NCBI RefSeq assembly: GCF_024362695.1 | Contig: NW_026063246.1 | Location: forward strand, 434,001 to 498,000 | DNA: 64,000 nt | Direction of reading: 5' to 3' | Source: Pectinophora gossypiella | Taxonomy: Eukaryota; Arthropoda; Insecta; Lepidoptera; Gelechiidae | Part shown: piece after piece, positions 9,604 through 17,441 of the stretch | Numbering within the stretch: the stretch's first letter is position 1 | How the letters are laid out: every line of letters starts with the position of its first letter | Translations under genes and position numbers: made by a program | The notes under the pieces: generated by a model | What the model saw: only the letters and a program-made list of their open reading frames with translations | Told to the model about the DNA's origin: nothing | Databases searched by the model: none

Positions 9604-11145
9604 ATGGCAGACCTCCCTCGGCCGCGTGTCACACCATCAAGACCCTTCACCCACACTGGAGTGGATTTTACTGGTCATGTCGACGTGAAGGCTAACAAGG
9701 GCAGGGGCATAAAAACTTCAAAGGCCTATATAGCAGTGTTCATTTGTCTATGCACCAAGGCCATTCACTTAGAACTTGTCTCCGACCTGAGCTCAGCAGC
9801 ATTCCTGAACGCCCTGAAACGATTCTGTGCCCGCAGAGGAACACCAAAACACTTATACAGTGATAATGGCACAAACTTTGTGGGTGCTGCCAGAACCTTG
9901 AACAAACAACGACAAGAGGCTTTGAAGCTGTACATCGACGACGAAGTACTTACCAACATAACTGAATGGGGTATAGAGTGGCATTTTAATGCACCCTCTT
10001 GGCCAACAGCGGGCGGTTTGTGGGAAGCTGCGGTCAAGAGCATGAAATACCACTTAAGACGTGTCCTTGGTGAGCAAAAACTCACTTTTGAGGAGTTTTC
10101 TACGCTCTTGACCCAAATCGAGTCCTGTATTAACTCAAGACCCCTAGTAGCGCTGACAGAAAACGTCGAAGACATAGATTGTCTGACTCCAGCTCACTTC
10201 CTCGTTGGTGGGTCCATACTAGAACCACCATTGTCATGCGAAGGTGATAACTTGACTCTTAATAACAGGTGGCAATTAACGGCTAAGATGTTTAAGGACT
10301 TCTGGAAGAAGTGGTCGACAGACTACCTTCAAACGTTGCAAGCTCGTAACAAGTGGAACTTTACATCTAAAAACATTGAAACTGGCGACGTTGTGTTGGT
10401 AAAGGAAGATAACATCCCACCAGCAAAATGGCTGCTTGGTAAAGTTACAGATACACACCCCGGGCCTGACGGACTAGTGCGCGTGGTCACCTTGAAAACC
10501 AAGACAAGTACTATGAAGAGACCAGTGACTAAACTTTCTCGATTGCCTATTGACAATGAGCAAACCACTAGTACCCAAACAGAAGAATCTGAGCAACCAA
10601 AAGTTATCCTCAGACCAAGGAAAAACACAAATATATCTAGTTACTTTGGTGCATTATTTATGTTCATCGTGATGTGCATAACTTCAGTGACACCACAGCC
10701 GCAGACAATTAACGTAACTAACTTGAATTCGGCTAAGCTGGTTTACTTCGACAAAATAGCGGACATGAATGTTATCCAAGGAGAATGGAAAATGGTTGTC
10801 TACTATAACATGACATCATACTGGCAAAGTTTGGATAATATCAAAGACTATGTTCAACATCTTCAAATCCTTTGTCAAAAGGATAAATCATATGCCGCCT
10901 TCACAGCAATAGCAGCCCAGTTACAACACGAAGTGAACGAGTTGAAACATTATAACGATATACTTCAAACGGAACACGGAAGTCGAATGAAGAGAGGCTT
11001 GATAAACGGTGTCGGATATCTCGCCAACTCATTGTTTGGGGTGTTAGATGATCGGTTCGCTGAAAAGTACGACAAGGATATCAACCTACTGCAAAAGAAC
11101 CAAAATCACTTGCTAATCTTATATATAAACAACATACATCTATAA
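9604..11145 (+). CDS. pol-env: BEL-1 Pol part 3 (integrase core and C-terminal domain) running into Env N-terminus
   Basis: The first 340 residues contain the integrase core with D (FTHTGVDFTG), D (HLYSDNGTNFVGA) and E (GGLWEAAVKSM), all present, followed by the BEL C-terminal domain known as DUF5641 (GDVVLVKEDNIPPAKW, GPDGLVRVV). Without a stop the frame passes into an envelope-like region: a hydrophobic segment (SSYFGALFMFIVMCITS), an extracellular region with potential N-glycosylation sites, a basic cleavage site ending MKR, and a glycine-rich hydrophobic stretch after it. That arrangement resembles baculovirus F and errantivirus Env proteins. The frame breaks near 11130, inside Env. Env is probably expressed from a spliced RNA in intact relatives; no splice sites were verified. 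Confidence 0.8.
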   Translation: MADLPRPRVTPSRPFTHTGVDFTGHVDVKANKGRGIKTSKAYIAVFICLCTKAIHLELVSDLSSAAFLNALKRFCARRGTPKHLYSDNGTNFVGAARTLNKQRQEALKLYIDDEVLTNITEWGIEWHFNAPSWPTAGGLWEAAVKSMKYHLRRVLGEQKLTFEEFSTLLTQIESCINSRPLVALTENVEDIDCLTPAHFLVGGSILEPPLSCEGDNLTLNNRWQLTAKMFKDFWKKWSTDYLQTLQARNKWNFTSKNIETGDVVLVKEDNIPPAKWLLGKVTDTHPGPDGLVRVVTLKTKTSTMKRPVTKLSRLPIDNEQTTSTQTEESEQPKVILRPRKNTNISSYFGALFMFIVMCITSVTPQPQTINVTNLNSAKLVYFDKIADMNVIQGEWKMVVYYNMTSYWQSLDNIKDYVQHLQILCQKDKSYAAFTAIAAQLQHEVNELKHYNDILQTEHGSRMKRGLINGVGYLANSLFGVLDDRFAEKYDKDINLLQKNQNHLLILYINNIHL

Positions 11146-11183
11146 TAGAAGGCGAGTACAATTTGTTAAAATGAAACGAAGAA

Positions 11184-12053
11184 GTGATGAACAACCAATT
11201 TGCCATAATCAATAAACATTTACAAGAAACGCAAAATCAAATTGCGGCAGACACTCAACGTACTATGTACATTACCGCAACATCACTGGCGGCGAACATG
11301 ATACTATCCAACATTCGTAGAGTTCAACAATCCTTACTCGATCTGGTCACTGACGTCAAAAACGGACGTGCAGACACACATCTCCTGAAACCAGACGCTT
11401 TTGAAAGGCAATTAAACGTGATTTCAAGGAAGCTACCTAAGGGATTGACCTTGCCTTGCACAGACAACCGTGACTGCGTTCGAGAAATGTACAAAATATC
11501 TCGAGTTCATGAGAAGCTTACAAGGAACTTTTTGATATTTGAGGTTAAGATACCACTCCTATCTCATGAGCAGCAATACGAGCTCACGAAGATTATACCT
11601 ATCAGAGCAATAAAAAATGGGAACATGACATCGATCATCCCTACATCGGAATATACGGCTATAAATCTTCGAAAATCTTTCCTAATGCCTATGAGTTCGG
11701 AAGATCTGACAACTTGTTTGCATTTGAACGACCGACTATTACTTTGTAAGTTGAACCTACCTATCTACAATTTAAAAACAATTACCACTATCTGCGAAGC
11801 TAATATTATAAACAATAGAGAGGCGGTCAACTGTCACTCTGAAGTATCAGATTGCAGAGACGAGTGGGTGCAATTACATAGTCGGGAGTCCTGGCTGTTC
11901 GCGTGCTGCGAAGAATGCGCTATGCGCATTTTCTGCCCGGCGGGTGATACTTCGCAAAAGTTGCATAGCAACGGCATCTTAACATTACCAGCTGGCTGCA
12001 TGCTTCAGGGAGATCATCATAATCATCTACTCTCACCACACCTTTCGCAGTGA
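11184..12053 (+). pseudogene. env: BEL-1 Env, middle region
   Basis: A 289-residue frame continuing the Env ectodomain in a different frame from the upstream piece. It is Cys-containing and has heptad-like helices near its start (FAIINKHLQETQNQIAADT), followed by the Cys-rich region typical of baculovirus-F-like envelope proteins (EEYAM-type motifs were not checked). It ends at a frameshift near 12040, after which Env sequence continues. The family relationship is inferred from architecture (basic cleavage site, following hydrophobic segment, helices, Cys-rich part), not from alignment. Confidence 0.65.
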
Positions 12054-12278
12054 ACTGCAGATAACAGATGAAGAGATTTACATTCCAGAGTCAGGTGTAA
12101 ACAATTTTATACAAGAGAACATCAGACGCACCCTTTCAATCGAAACCCATGAAAAGCAGCTGGAGACCCTGCATAAAAAGATAAATCTTGTGAAGGAACA
12201 GCACGAAAGTATTAATCTCATAGCGGAGACCGCAGATACCCACTATTCCACAATTAACAGCTTTATAGGAGTTATATC
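12054..12278 (+). pseudogene. env: BEL-1 Env, membrane-proximal piece
   Basis: After the frameshift near 12040 the Env frame resumes and encodes a helical membrane-proximal region. It is cut at 12278 by insertion of element C. TATC at 12275-12278 is the target duplication; the partner is at 17049-17052. The transmembrane and tail part is found on the other side of the insertion. Confidence 0.65.
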
Positions 12279-12496
12279 TGATAGCGCGACAGCGAAATAT
12301 TGAAAATCTAAATATTATGTTAACTGTAAACAACACGTGCGGCTAGCAAACAAACAACACCTGCACTTGTTTACGACACACGTGCAAGGTACGGTAGTGG
12401 GGACAACCCTTATAAGACGGCGAGCCGCACGAGTTGTACCATTCTTATTTTTATTCAAAAATACCCTCCAGATTCCGCGGCTCCAAAGGGTAACAC

Positions 12497-12561
12497 CGTT
12501 ATCACTCCTACCCACCCCCGGCCTCCCACCAGCGGGTCTCACCGGGGAGGGAGTGATAACG
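12497..12561 (+). promoter_or_regulatory. Half-LINE copy 1 5' UTR stem-loop
   Basis: The arms CGTTATCACTCC (12497-12508) and GGAGTGATAACG (12550-12561) are exact reverse complements enclosing a 41-nt loop. The same structure is present in copy 2 at 29575-29639. The loop holds the 27-bp block (12519-12545) shared with the BEL-1 leader. A role in translation, packaging or RT recognition is plausible but not shown. Confidence 0.7.
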
Positions 12562-12646
12562 TGTGCGCTGCCTGGCGGACCGCTAGGTTTCGCACAAGTG
12601 GACAGCCCCATCGCGCCCACACTGTAACGGGGTGAGCAGAGCAAGG

Positions 12647-14245
12647 ATGGCTCCCCCAACCGCCGGCGTGACGAAGCGGAGGGCCCGCACATTCGTGCGC
12701 ACCCGCGTCGTCACCAAGCCCATCGCCGCCGACACCCCACCGCCTCCACCGCGCCTCAACACTGCAGGCGCGCGACGGGCCTCGTTCCCGCTGCCCATGC
12801 CTCTACTTCCGAGAGCAGGTCCCGCGGAGAAGAGGACCGTGACGCCGCCACAGCGGCCACCAACAAATCCCGGCGTGAGAACCACTCCGCCCGTCGCACT
12901 CTCCATGCCCATACTGGACATGGAGACAACGCCGCCGCGCTCGATCGCAAGTAACAACCCGTTCTCACCACTGTTCGAGTCGGAGAAGACGCCGCCGCGC
13001 TCATATGCGGCCGTCCTAAATACAAACCCGGATTCGCCACCGCACGCGCCCCCGCGTCCGTCCCCCCGGACGATGCCCACGCCTTCACCGAAGCCTGTCA
13101 AACTGCAGCCGCCGCTCGCCCCAGCGAGCAAGAAGATTCCGCCCATCGTGGTGGACCAGCTGCCCGACTGGCCGCACCACTTCCGCAAGCTGCGGGAGGT
13201 GCTCGGCCACGTCCCCAACGCGCGCCCGTACGGGAAGGGTGTGCGTTTCATGGCGAAGACCAACGAAGAGTTCCGGCTTTACCAGCGCTACCTTGCCGGC
13301 CTGGAAAAAGCGACGGGACTCTCCTGGTTCGCCTACGCCCCCCCGGCGGAACGCGCCTTGAAGCTGGCCATCAAGGGCCTGCCCATGGAGACCAACACCG
13401 CCGAACTGGAGGAGGAGCTGCGTAACCGCGGCTTCGACCCCCAGTACATCCGTCCCATCCAGGGCAGGGTGGGCGGAATCTTCTTTGTGGAGATACGACG
13501 GACACTAGGCTTCCAGTCCATCTACGCCACCACCGAGCTCCTCTGCATGCCCGGTGTGAAGGTTGAAGCATGGAGGGGACGCAAAGGAGCCCCCCAATGT
13601 CACCGCTGCCAGCAGTTTCGGCACAGCAGCCACAACTGCCACCGACCGGCGGCCTGCGTTCGCTGTGGCGAGAGCCACGCAGCGAAGGACTGCACGCGAC
13701 CCCGGGAGGTACCGGCGACGTGCTGCAACTGCGGGGGAGCCCACCCTGCAAACAGCCCTTCTTGCCCTATCAAGTCGCGCGAGCTGCGCAACACGAGGGC
13801 AGGCACCGCGCCCTTGACCGGCGCAAGAAGAGCTGTCCCAGCAACCTCCACCGTGGACCCAACCAGCGAGCCGACAGCGAGGAGCTCGCTCATGGCCGCG
13901 GCGAACGGCCCAAACGGACCCAAGCCGCAGAGGAAGAGGCGCGCCCGTAAAAGGGCAACTCTCGCCCCCACCGCTACCACCACCGCCGAGCAAATCGCCG
14001 TGGAACATGTCCCGCCGCAGCCCTCTACGTCAGAGACAGCAGCCGCCGCCCCTCCAAAGGGGAAGAAGGCGAGGCCCCGAGCGGAGGCTCCCCCAGCTCC
14101 CTCCAGTGAGAAGCTGGAAGTCCTGGAGGAGACCATGCAGTTGCTGCACAATATCTTGGCCGCCATCCGCACGCAGACTGACCCAGTGCCCATCATCGTG
14201 GGAGGCCTGGCATCGCTGCTAGGCCAACTCACCGGTGGGCACTGA
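12647..14245 (+). CDS. Half-LINE ORF1 protein (Gag-like, pre-C2HC and three zinc knuckles), copy 1
   Basis: I chose the ATG at 12647 (MAPPTAGVTKRRARTF, about 532 residues) because the same start is conserved in copy 2; an in-frame ATG exists at 12632. The N-terminal 200 residues are Pro-rich and low-complexity. Around 238-271 is a domain resembling the pre-C2HC domain of Jockey-clade ORF1 proteins (LKLAIKGLPMETNTAELEEE). Three zinc knuckles follow at about 318-375: CHRCQQFRHSSHNC, CVRCGESHAAKDC and CCNCGGAHPANSPSC. A basic Ala/Pro-rich linker and a short C-terminal helix (EKLEVLEETMQLLHNILAAI) complete it. Such proteins bind element RNA and form RNPs. The frame is intact. No ORF2 follows, only 3' UTR. 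Confidence 0.88.
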   Translation: MAPPTAGVTKRRARTFVRTRVVTKPIAADTPPPPPRLNTAGARRASFPLPMPLLPRAGPAEKRTVTPPQRPPTNPGVRTTPPVALSMPILDMETTPPRSIASNNPFSPLFESEKTPPRSYAAVLNTNPDSPPHAPPRPSPRTMPTPSPKPVKLQPPLAPASKKIPPIVVDQLPDWPHHFRKLREVLGHVPNARPYGKGVRFMAKTNEEFRLYQRYLAGLEKATGLSWFAYAPPAERALKLAIKGLPMETNTAELEEELRNRGFDPQYIRPIQGRVGGIFFVEIRRTLGFQSIYATTELLCMPGVKVEAWRGRKGAPQCHRCQQFRHSSHNCHRPAACVRCGESHAAKDCTRPREVPATCCNCGGAHPANSPSCPIKSRELRNTRAGTAPLTGARRAVPATSTVDPTSEPTARSSLMAAANGPNGPKPQRKRRARKRATLAPTATTTAEQIAVEHVPPQPSTSETAAAAPPKGKKARPRAEAPPAPSSEKLEVLEETMQLLHNILAAIRTQTDPVPIIVGGLASLLGQLTGGH

Positions 14246-14526
14246 AGCACCAACACCGGACTGGACCGGGGCTGCCCACATCCACTACTCCTCGTCGAGT
14301 AGTTAGGATCGTGGCCACCCCCCGGGGGATGAGTTGACGCTTCCAGTGGCAGTGGAAGCAGTCCTCTCCCCCCCTCCAGCCCAATCGACACCAGCTGCAC
14401 CGGCGACGGAGCAGCTACACACCGGAACTGACACCACCGCTAGCTGACGGGCGCTCACTGGGCCTCCCCCAACGGGGAACCACCCGGTGGGCTCGACCTC
14501 GCTAGCGGCACCACGGACTTGCATCA

Positions 14527-14671
14527 CCATCGGGCTCACGGAGGGGCGTATTCGCCCGCCGTGTCCCAACCCCGGGCCACGCCCGTCTTTGCGGGCGGCG
14601 AGTGCGACCACATCGAGGGGGCATAGCCCCGAGGATGTCTCCCCGTCGCGGGCTTCGCCCGCGACGAGAAG
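14527..14671 (+). promoter_or_regulatory. Half-LINE copy 1 3' UTR hairpin cluster
   Basis: Several strong palindromes follow each other: around 14543-14557, cgcccgtctttgcgggcg (14580-14597), gggggcatagccccg (about 14618-14632) and GTCGCGGGC-TTC-GCCCGCGAC (14645-14665). The last is a perfect 9-bp stem with a TTC loop, 17 bp from the 3' end of the element. Equivalent hairpins are present in copy 2 (27590-27760, minus strand). In other non-LTR elements 3' UTR structures are what the reverse transcriptase recognises; that role here is inference. Confidence 0.7.
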
Positions 14672-14828
14672 AAACCCGACGATTGTACCATTCTTGTGTC
14701 GAACTCCGTACAGAGAACATCCAATAAAAGTAATCCGTGACAGTGAGCCATTGTTTAACTGGCGCTATGCGTCCTCCACAAAGGTCACTGTTACCTTGGG
14801 ATCAGAGTATAATATTCTTACTCTAACA

Positions 14829-15695
14829 TCAGAAGTGGGATCGTCCTGCTGCCCACCCATTATATTAAAAAGACTGCCACAAAGGATGAAACTAAGTTTC
14901 AAATACTCCGTATTATCCTGATAAGATAATAATCGTGGATGGAGTCAGGTGTTTAATTAATTAAAACTAAGGCTAAACTTGGAATTGGACCTGGACTTGA
15001 GCCGTGGCATATTCATCGCAATGTCTATGTACTGTCAGGATCGAGGATAATGGTGCCTACCTGCATTTGAATACTGTTGTTACGGTGAGTCGTTTTCATA
15101 CTGGAACTTTATTGTTATTGACTTCATTGCTGGGTGTATTTTAATTTTTAATAATGAGGAAATTGATTTCAAATTAACTTGGAAAGTACTATTTCTCTTT
15201 ATTTTAAAACAAAATTGACGAGACATATTCCCGCAATACGTGTCAATCATAATTCAAACCGCGTTTTCAAATCGACGCTGCGTGGTTTAAGCTGTATTTT
15301 CTCACTCCAAGCAATAAAGAAATGAACTTTCGTTAAATTACAACGTGATTTGTAACCTACCGTCATTAATCAAATCTTTATAAACCGATTGAAAGAGTCA
15401 TGTGAATGTGATAATACACCTAGTTATTTTGTTTCATGTGACCACTGCTACATGATGACGAGTGAATGACAAACGGCGAAGGCGTTACAGCATGGCACAG
15501 TCTGAGAGTGGCAGCCGTGCCGCGTGTGTGCCGTGTGGTGGTGACTTCGTGGCAGCGTATTGTATACTAACTAAGCTGGCGCTTGATTGCCGATAACCGC
15601 CATTTCTTTTAATAGATTATCAGAATGACCGAACAATCTTCAGAAAGCAAGAAACGTTTCGATTCCAAATGTGCTAAAGTAAAATTATTACATCA
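14829..15695 (+). other. Element C internal non-coding region
   Basis: Begins right after the 5' LTR with tcagaagtgggatcgtcc, the likely primer-binding region. The rest has stops in all frames and no recognisable domain. It includes a GC-richer stretch near 15475-15560. It probably holds the packaging signal of the non-autonomous element, but nothing in the sequence proves that. Confidence 0.5.
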
Positions 15696-15863
15696 GGAGA
15701 CTTTGTGCTTTGTAAACATACCCAATGGTCTAATAACAAGCTAGGTCCTAAATATTTAAGGCCATATCAAATTGTAAAAATTATTGGCAATGATCGATAC
15801 GAAATACAAAGTCTTCGTCCTGGCCAAAAAATACTACAACAGCTCATGAACATCTCAGATTAA
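15696..15863 (+). pseudogene. pol: Integrase C-terminal relic (GPY/F-like) in element C
   Basis: A 55-codon open stretch ending at TAA 15861-15863 encodes GDFVLCKHTQ, KLGPKYLRPYQIVKII and GNDRYEIQ. This is the SH3-like C-terminal domain of Ty3/gypsy integrases with the GPY/F-like motif. The coding sequence just upstream is in another frame. It is the only protein relic in element C and identifies the parent as a gypsy-type element. Confidence 0.75.
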
Positions 15864-15940
15864 TACCAAACCCGAATTTAGAATGATCCGTGATAGCAGT
15901 TTACAAAGAAATAAAAAAAAATGGTTGTAAAGGTCACTTG

Positions 15941-16407
15941 TCAAAACAAGCCACAAAATAGCCTCTGAGTTCATAGAATATTTCTGAGACTGGAACTGCT
16001 GCTAATCCAAGCAACTAAAGCCTCTGAGTTTGGCAAACGTCCCTTCCACCATGATGTTGTTGAAACAAGCTATATTTTCGGCCGCTGAGTTTGTCAACTG
16101 AACCTTCAGCCAGAACAAGCTTATAAAAATTTAAGCCTCTGAGTCTGGCGAAAAGTAAAATCACCAGAAGCAACAACCAACAAATATCAAAAACAAGCCA
16201 TAAAATAGCCTCTGAGTTCATCAAATATTTCTGAGACTGGAATGAATGTCAATTCTAACAACTAAAACCTTTGAGTTTGGCAAACGTCCCTTTCACCGTG
16301 ATGTTGTTGAAACAAGCTATATTTTTGGCCGCTGAGTTTGTCAACTGAACCTTCAGCCAGAACAAGCTTATAAAAATTTAAGCCTCTGAGTCTGGCGAAA
16401 AGTAAAA
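15941..16407 (+). repeat. Tandem repeat, 247-bp period, two units, in element C
   Basis: Unit 1 is 15941-16160 and unit 2 is 16188-16407, about 95% alike by eye, separated by 27 bp. Within each unit the phrase GCCTCTGAGT(T/C) or a near copy recurs three to four times, followed by TGGC or TCA, giving a nested short-period repeat. No reading frame is conserved. Its position between the integrase relic and the 3' LTR is where some gypsy elements carry non-coding repeats. Confidence 0.85.
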
Positions 16408-16747
16408 ACTATTTGGTTGATTAACATCTTCACCCATTTTAATCCGATCTTTGAACAAATAACGGACTAGGAAACTATTATTTTTTAATTTGTGAGATCG
16501 TATCAATGGAACGATATAGACTTACAACTGGGCGTAACAATGCAATTTAAAGAATGAAACGATTATTATTGAATTTGCCAATTGTAGGCTCGTGTCGATG
16601 CACCGATATAGACTTACAACAACTAACTTAACAGCACAAATACTTAGTTACAAATTGAATATGCTACTACATAACAGTGAACTAAAAGATACCCTTGTTT
16701 CAGAATAAACGCAAGCTCAGAGCACGAGCTGCCTATCAGTATGGCCG
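16408..16747 (+). other. Element C 3' internal non-coding region
   Basis: AT-rich, with no coding potential. The phrase cgatatagacttacaac occurs twice (about 16513 and 16605). The last bases before the LTR (cagtatggccg) are not a clear polypurine tract. Confidence 0.5.
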
Positions 16748-17048
16748 TGATAGCGCGACAGCGAAATATTGAAAATCTAAATATTATGTTAACTGTAAAC
16801 AACACGTGCGGCTAGCAAACAAACAACACCTGCACTTGTTTACGACACACGTGCAAGGTACGGTAGTGGGGACAACCCTTATAAGACGGCGAGCCGCACG
16901 AGTTGTACCATTCTTGTGTCGAACTCCGTACAGAGAACATCCAATAAAAGTAATCCGTGACAGTGAGCCATTGTTTAACTGGCGCTATGCGTCCTCCACA
17001 AAGGTCACTGTTACCTTGGGATCAGAGTATAATATTCTTACTCTAACA
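16748..17048 (+). repeat. Element C 3' LTR
   Basis: The intact 301-bp LTR starts TGATAGCGCG and ends CTCTAACA. It shows the uninterrupted target of half-LINE copy 1: ttataagacggcgagccgca, then cgag, then TTGTACCATTCTT, continuing into gtgtcg. TATC follows at 17049-17052. Confidence 0.95.
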
Positions 17049-17052
17049 TATC

Positions 17053-17307
17053 TGTGTTGGATTAACTATATGGGGGTCATTCAAGATCACACGCAAATAC
17101 ATTTACCGCATAAAAGGGGATAACGACGAATGCAACGTTGGATATACAGCGCGTAAACATAAGGACGACGTGCGCACTAACTGCAAGGAAGTTATCGTGA
17201 AGTCCGCGCCAAAACCATTTTGGAGCAGATCACAGCTGGACCGAAAAGAAAGTGGCGCAAGCGCTACTACCTCGGATAAAGCGAACTCACCAATAATGTC
17301 GCGTTAG
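17053..17307 (+). pseudogene. env: BEL-1 Env, transmembrane segment and tail
   Basis: This is downstream of the element C insertion. One frame encodes a short hydrophobic segment followed by a basic, hydrophilic tail and stops at TAG 17305-17307. It fits the C-terminus of Env: a membrane anchor and a cytoplasmic tail. It is not in frame with the piece before the insertion even if the insertion is ignored, so at least one small indel is also present. Confidence 0.6.
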
Positions 17308-17421
17308 TTAATAAAGTAGACGTAATTGATATACTTACATTTAAGTCAACTTTTCTTAAGTTTTACATTTTGTTTTATAATTTAAGTTGCTTTTCTGTTT
17401 TGCTTTCTTAAGTCGGCAGCA
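17308..17421 (+). other. BEL-1 3' untranslated region and presumed polypurine tract
   Basis: A T-rich stretch between the Env stop and the 3' LTR. It ends ttcttaagtcggcagca immediately before TGTATAAGC. A classical purine run is lacking; the purine-rich part is limited to aagtcggcagca. Confidence 0.5.
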
Positions 17422-17441
17422 TGTATAAGCTACCACTTATA

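Larger units (their letters stand above)
12447..14682 (+). mobile_element. Half-LINE copy 1: ORF1-only non-LTR retrotransposon
   Basis: A 2236-bp insertion flanked by a 13-bp target duplication, TTGTACCATTCTT (12434-12446, 14683-14695). It contains a 5' UTR, one zinc-knuckle ORF1 and a GC-rich 3' UTR with hairpins, then ends without a poly(A) tract. There is no endonuclease or reverse transcriptase sequence. The second copy (27579-29776) has the same gene content and the same 3' end, so the missing ORF2 is a property of the family and not of one deletion. Relative to copy 2, this one starts inside the first 5' hairpin, so it is slightly 5'-truncated. HeT-A of Drosophila and HAL1 of mammals are known precedents for ORF1-only elements. 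Confidence 0.85.
12279..14828 (+). repeat. Element C 5' LTR, interrupted by half-LINE copy 1
   Basis: Removing 12447-14682 and one 13-bp duplication leaves exactly 301 bp, the same length as the 3' LTR. A TATAAG box lies at 12411-12416. The half-LINE begins 36 bp downstream of its first base, immediately after the motif CCATTCTT. An AATAAA signal lies about 30 bp downstream of the insertion point, in ccaataaaagt. Confidence 0.93.
12279..17048 (+). mobile_element. Element C: non-autonomous gypsy-type LTR element inserted in BEL-1 env
   Basis: LTRs of 301 bp (starting TGATAGCGCG, ending ACTCTAACA) lie at 12279-14828 (split by a half-LINE) and 16748-17048, and by eye they are identical. The target duplication is TATC (12275-12278, 17049-17052). 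The internal region, 14829-16747, is only 1.9 kb. It holds no intact gene, only a relic of the integrase C-terminus (15696-15863) and a 247-bp-period tandem repeat (15941-16407). It is therefore a deletion derivative that must have been mobilised by proteins from a full-length relative. Identical LTRs indicate recent insertion. Confidence 0.92.

Noticed and set aside
12583..14400. Long open frames on the opposite strand and in other frames of the GC-rich half-LINE (for example 13600-14400 minus, 12583-13263 minus)
   Set aside because: High GC content makes spurious long frames; only the frame with zinc knuckles conserved in both copies is real. The same applies to 27647-29680 plus and to the frames opposite BEL-2.
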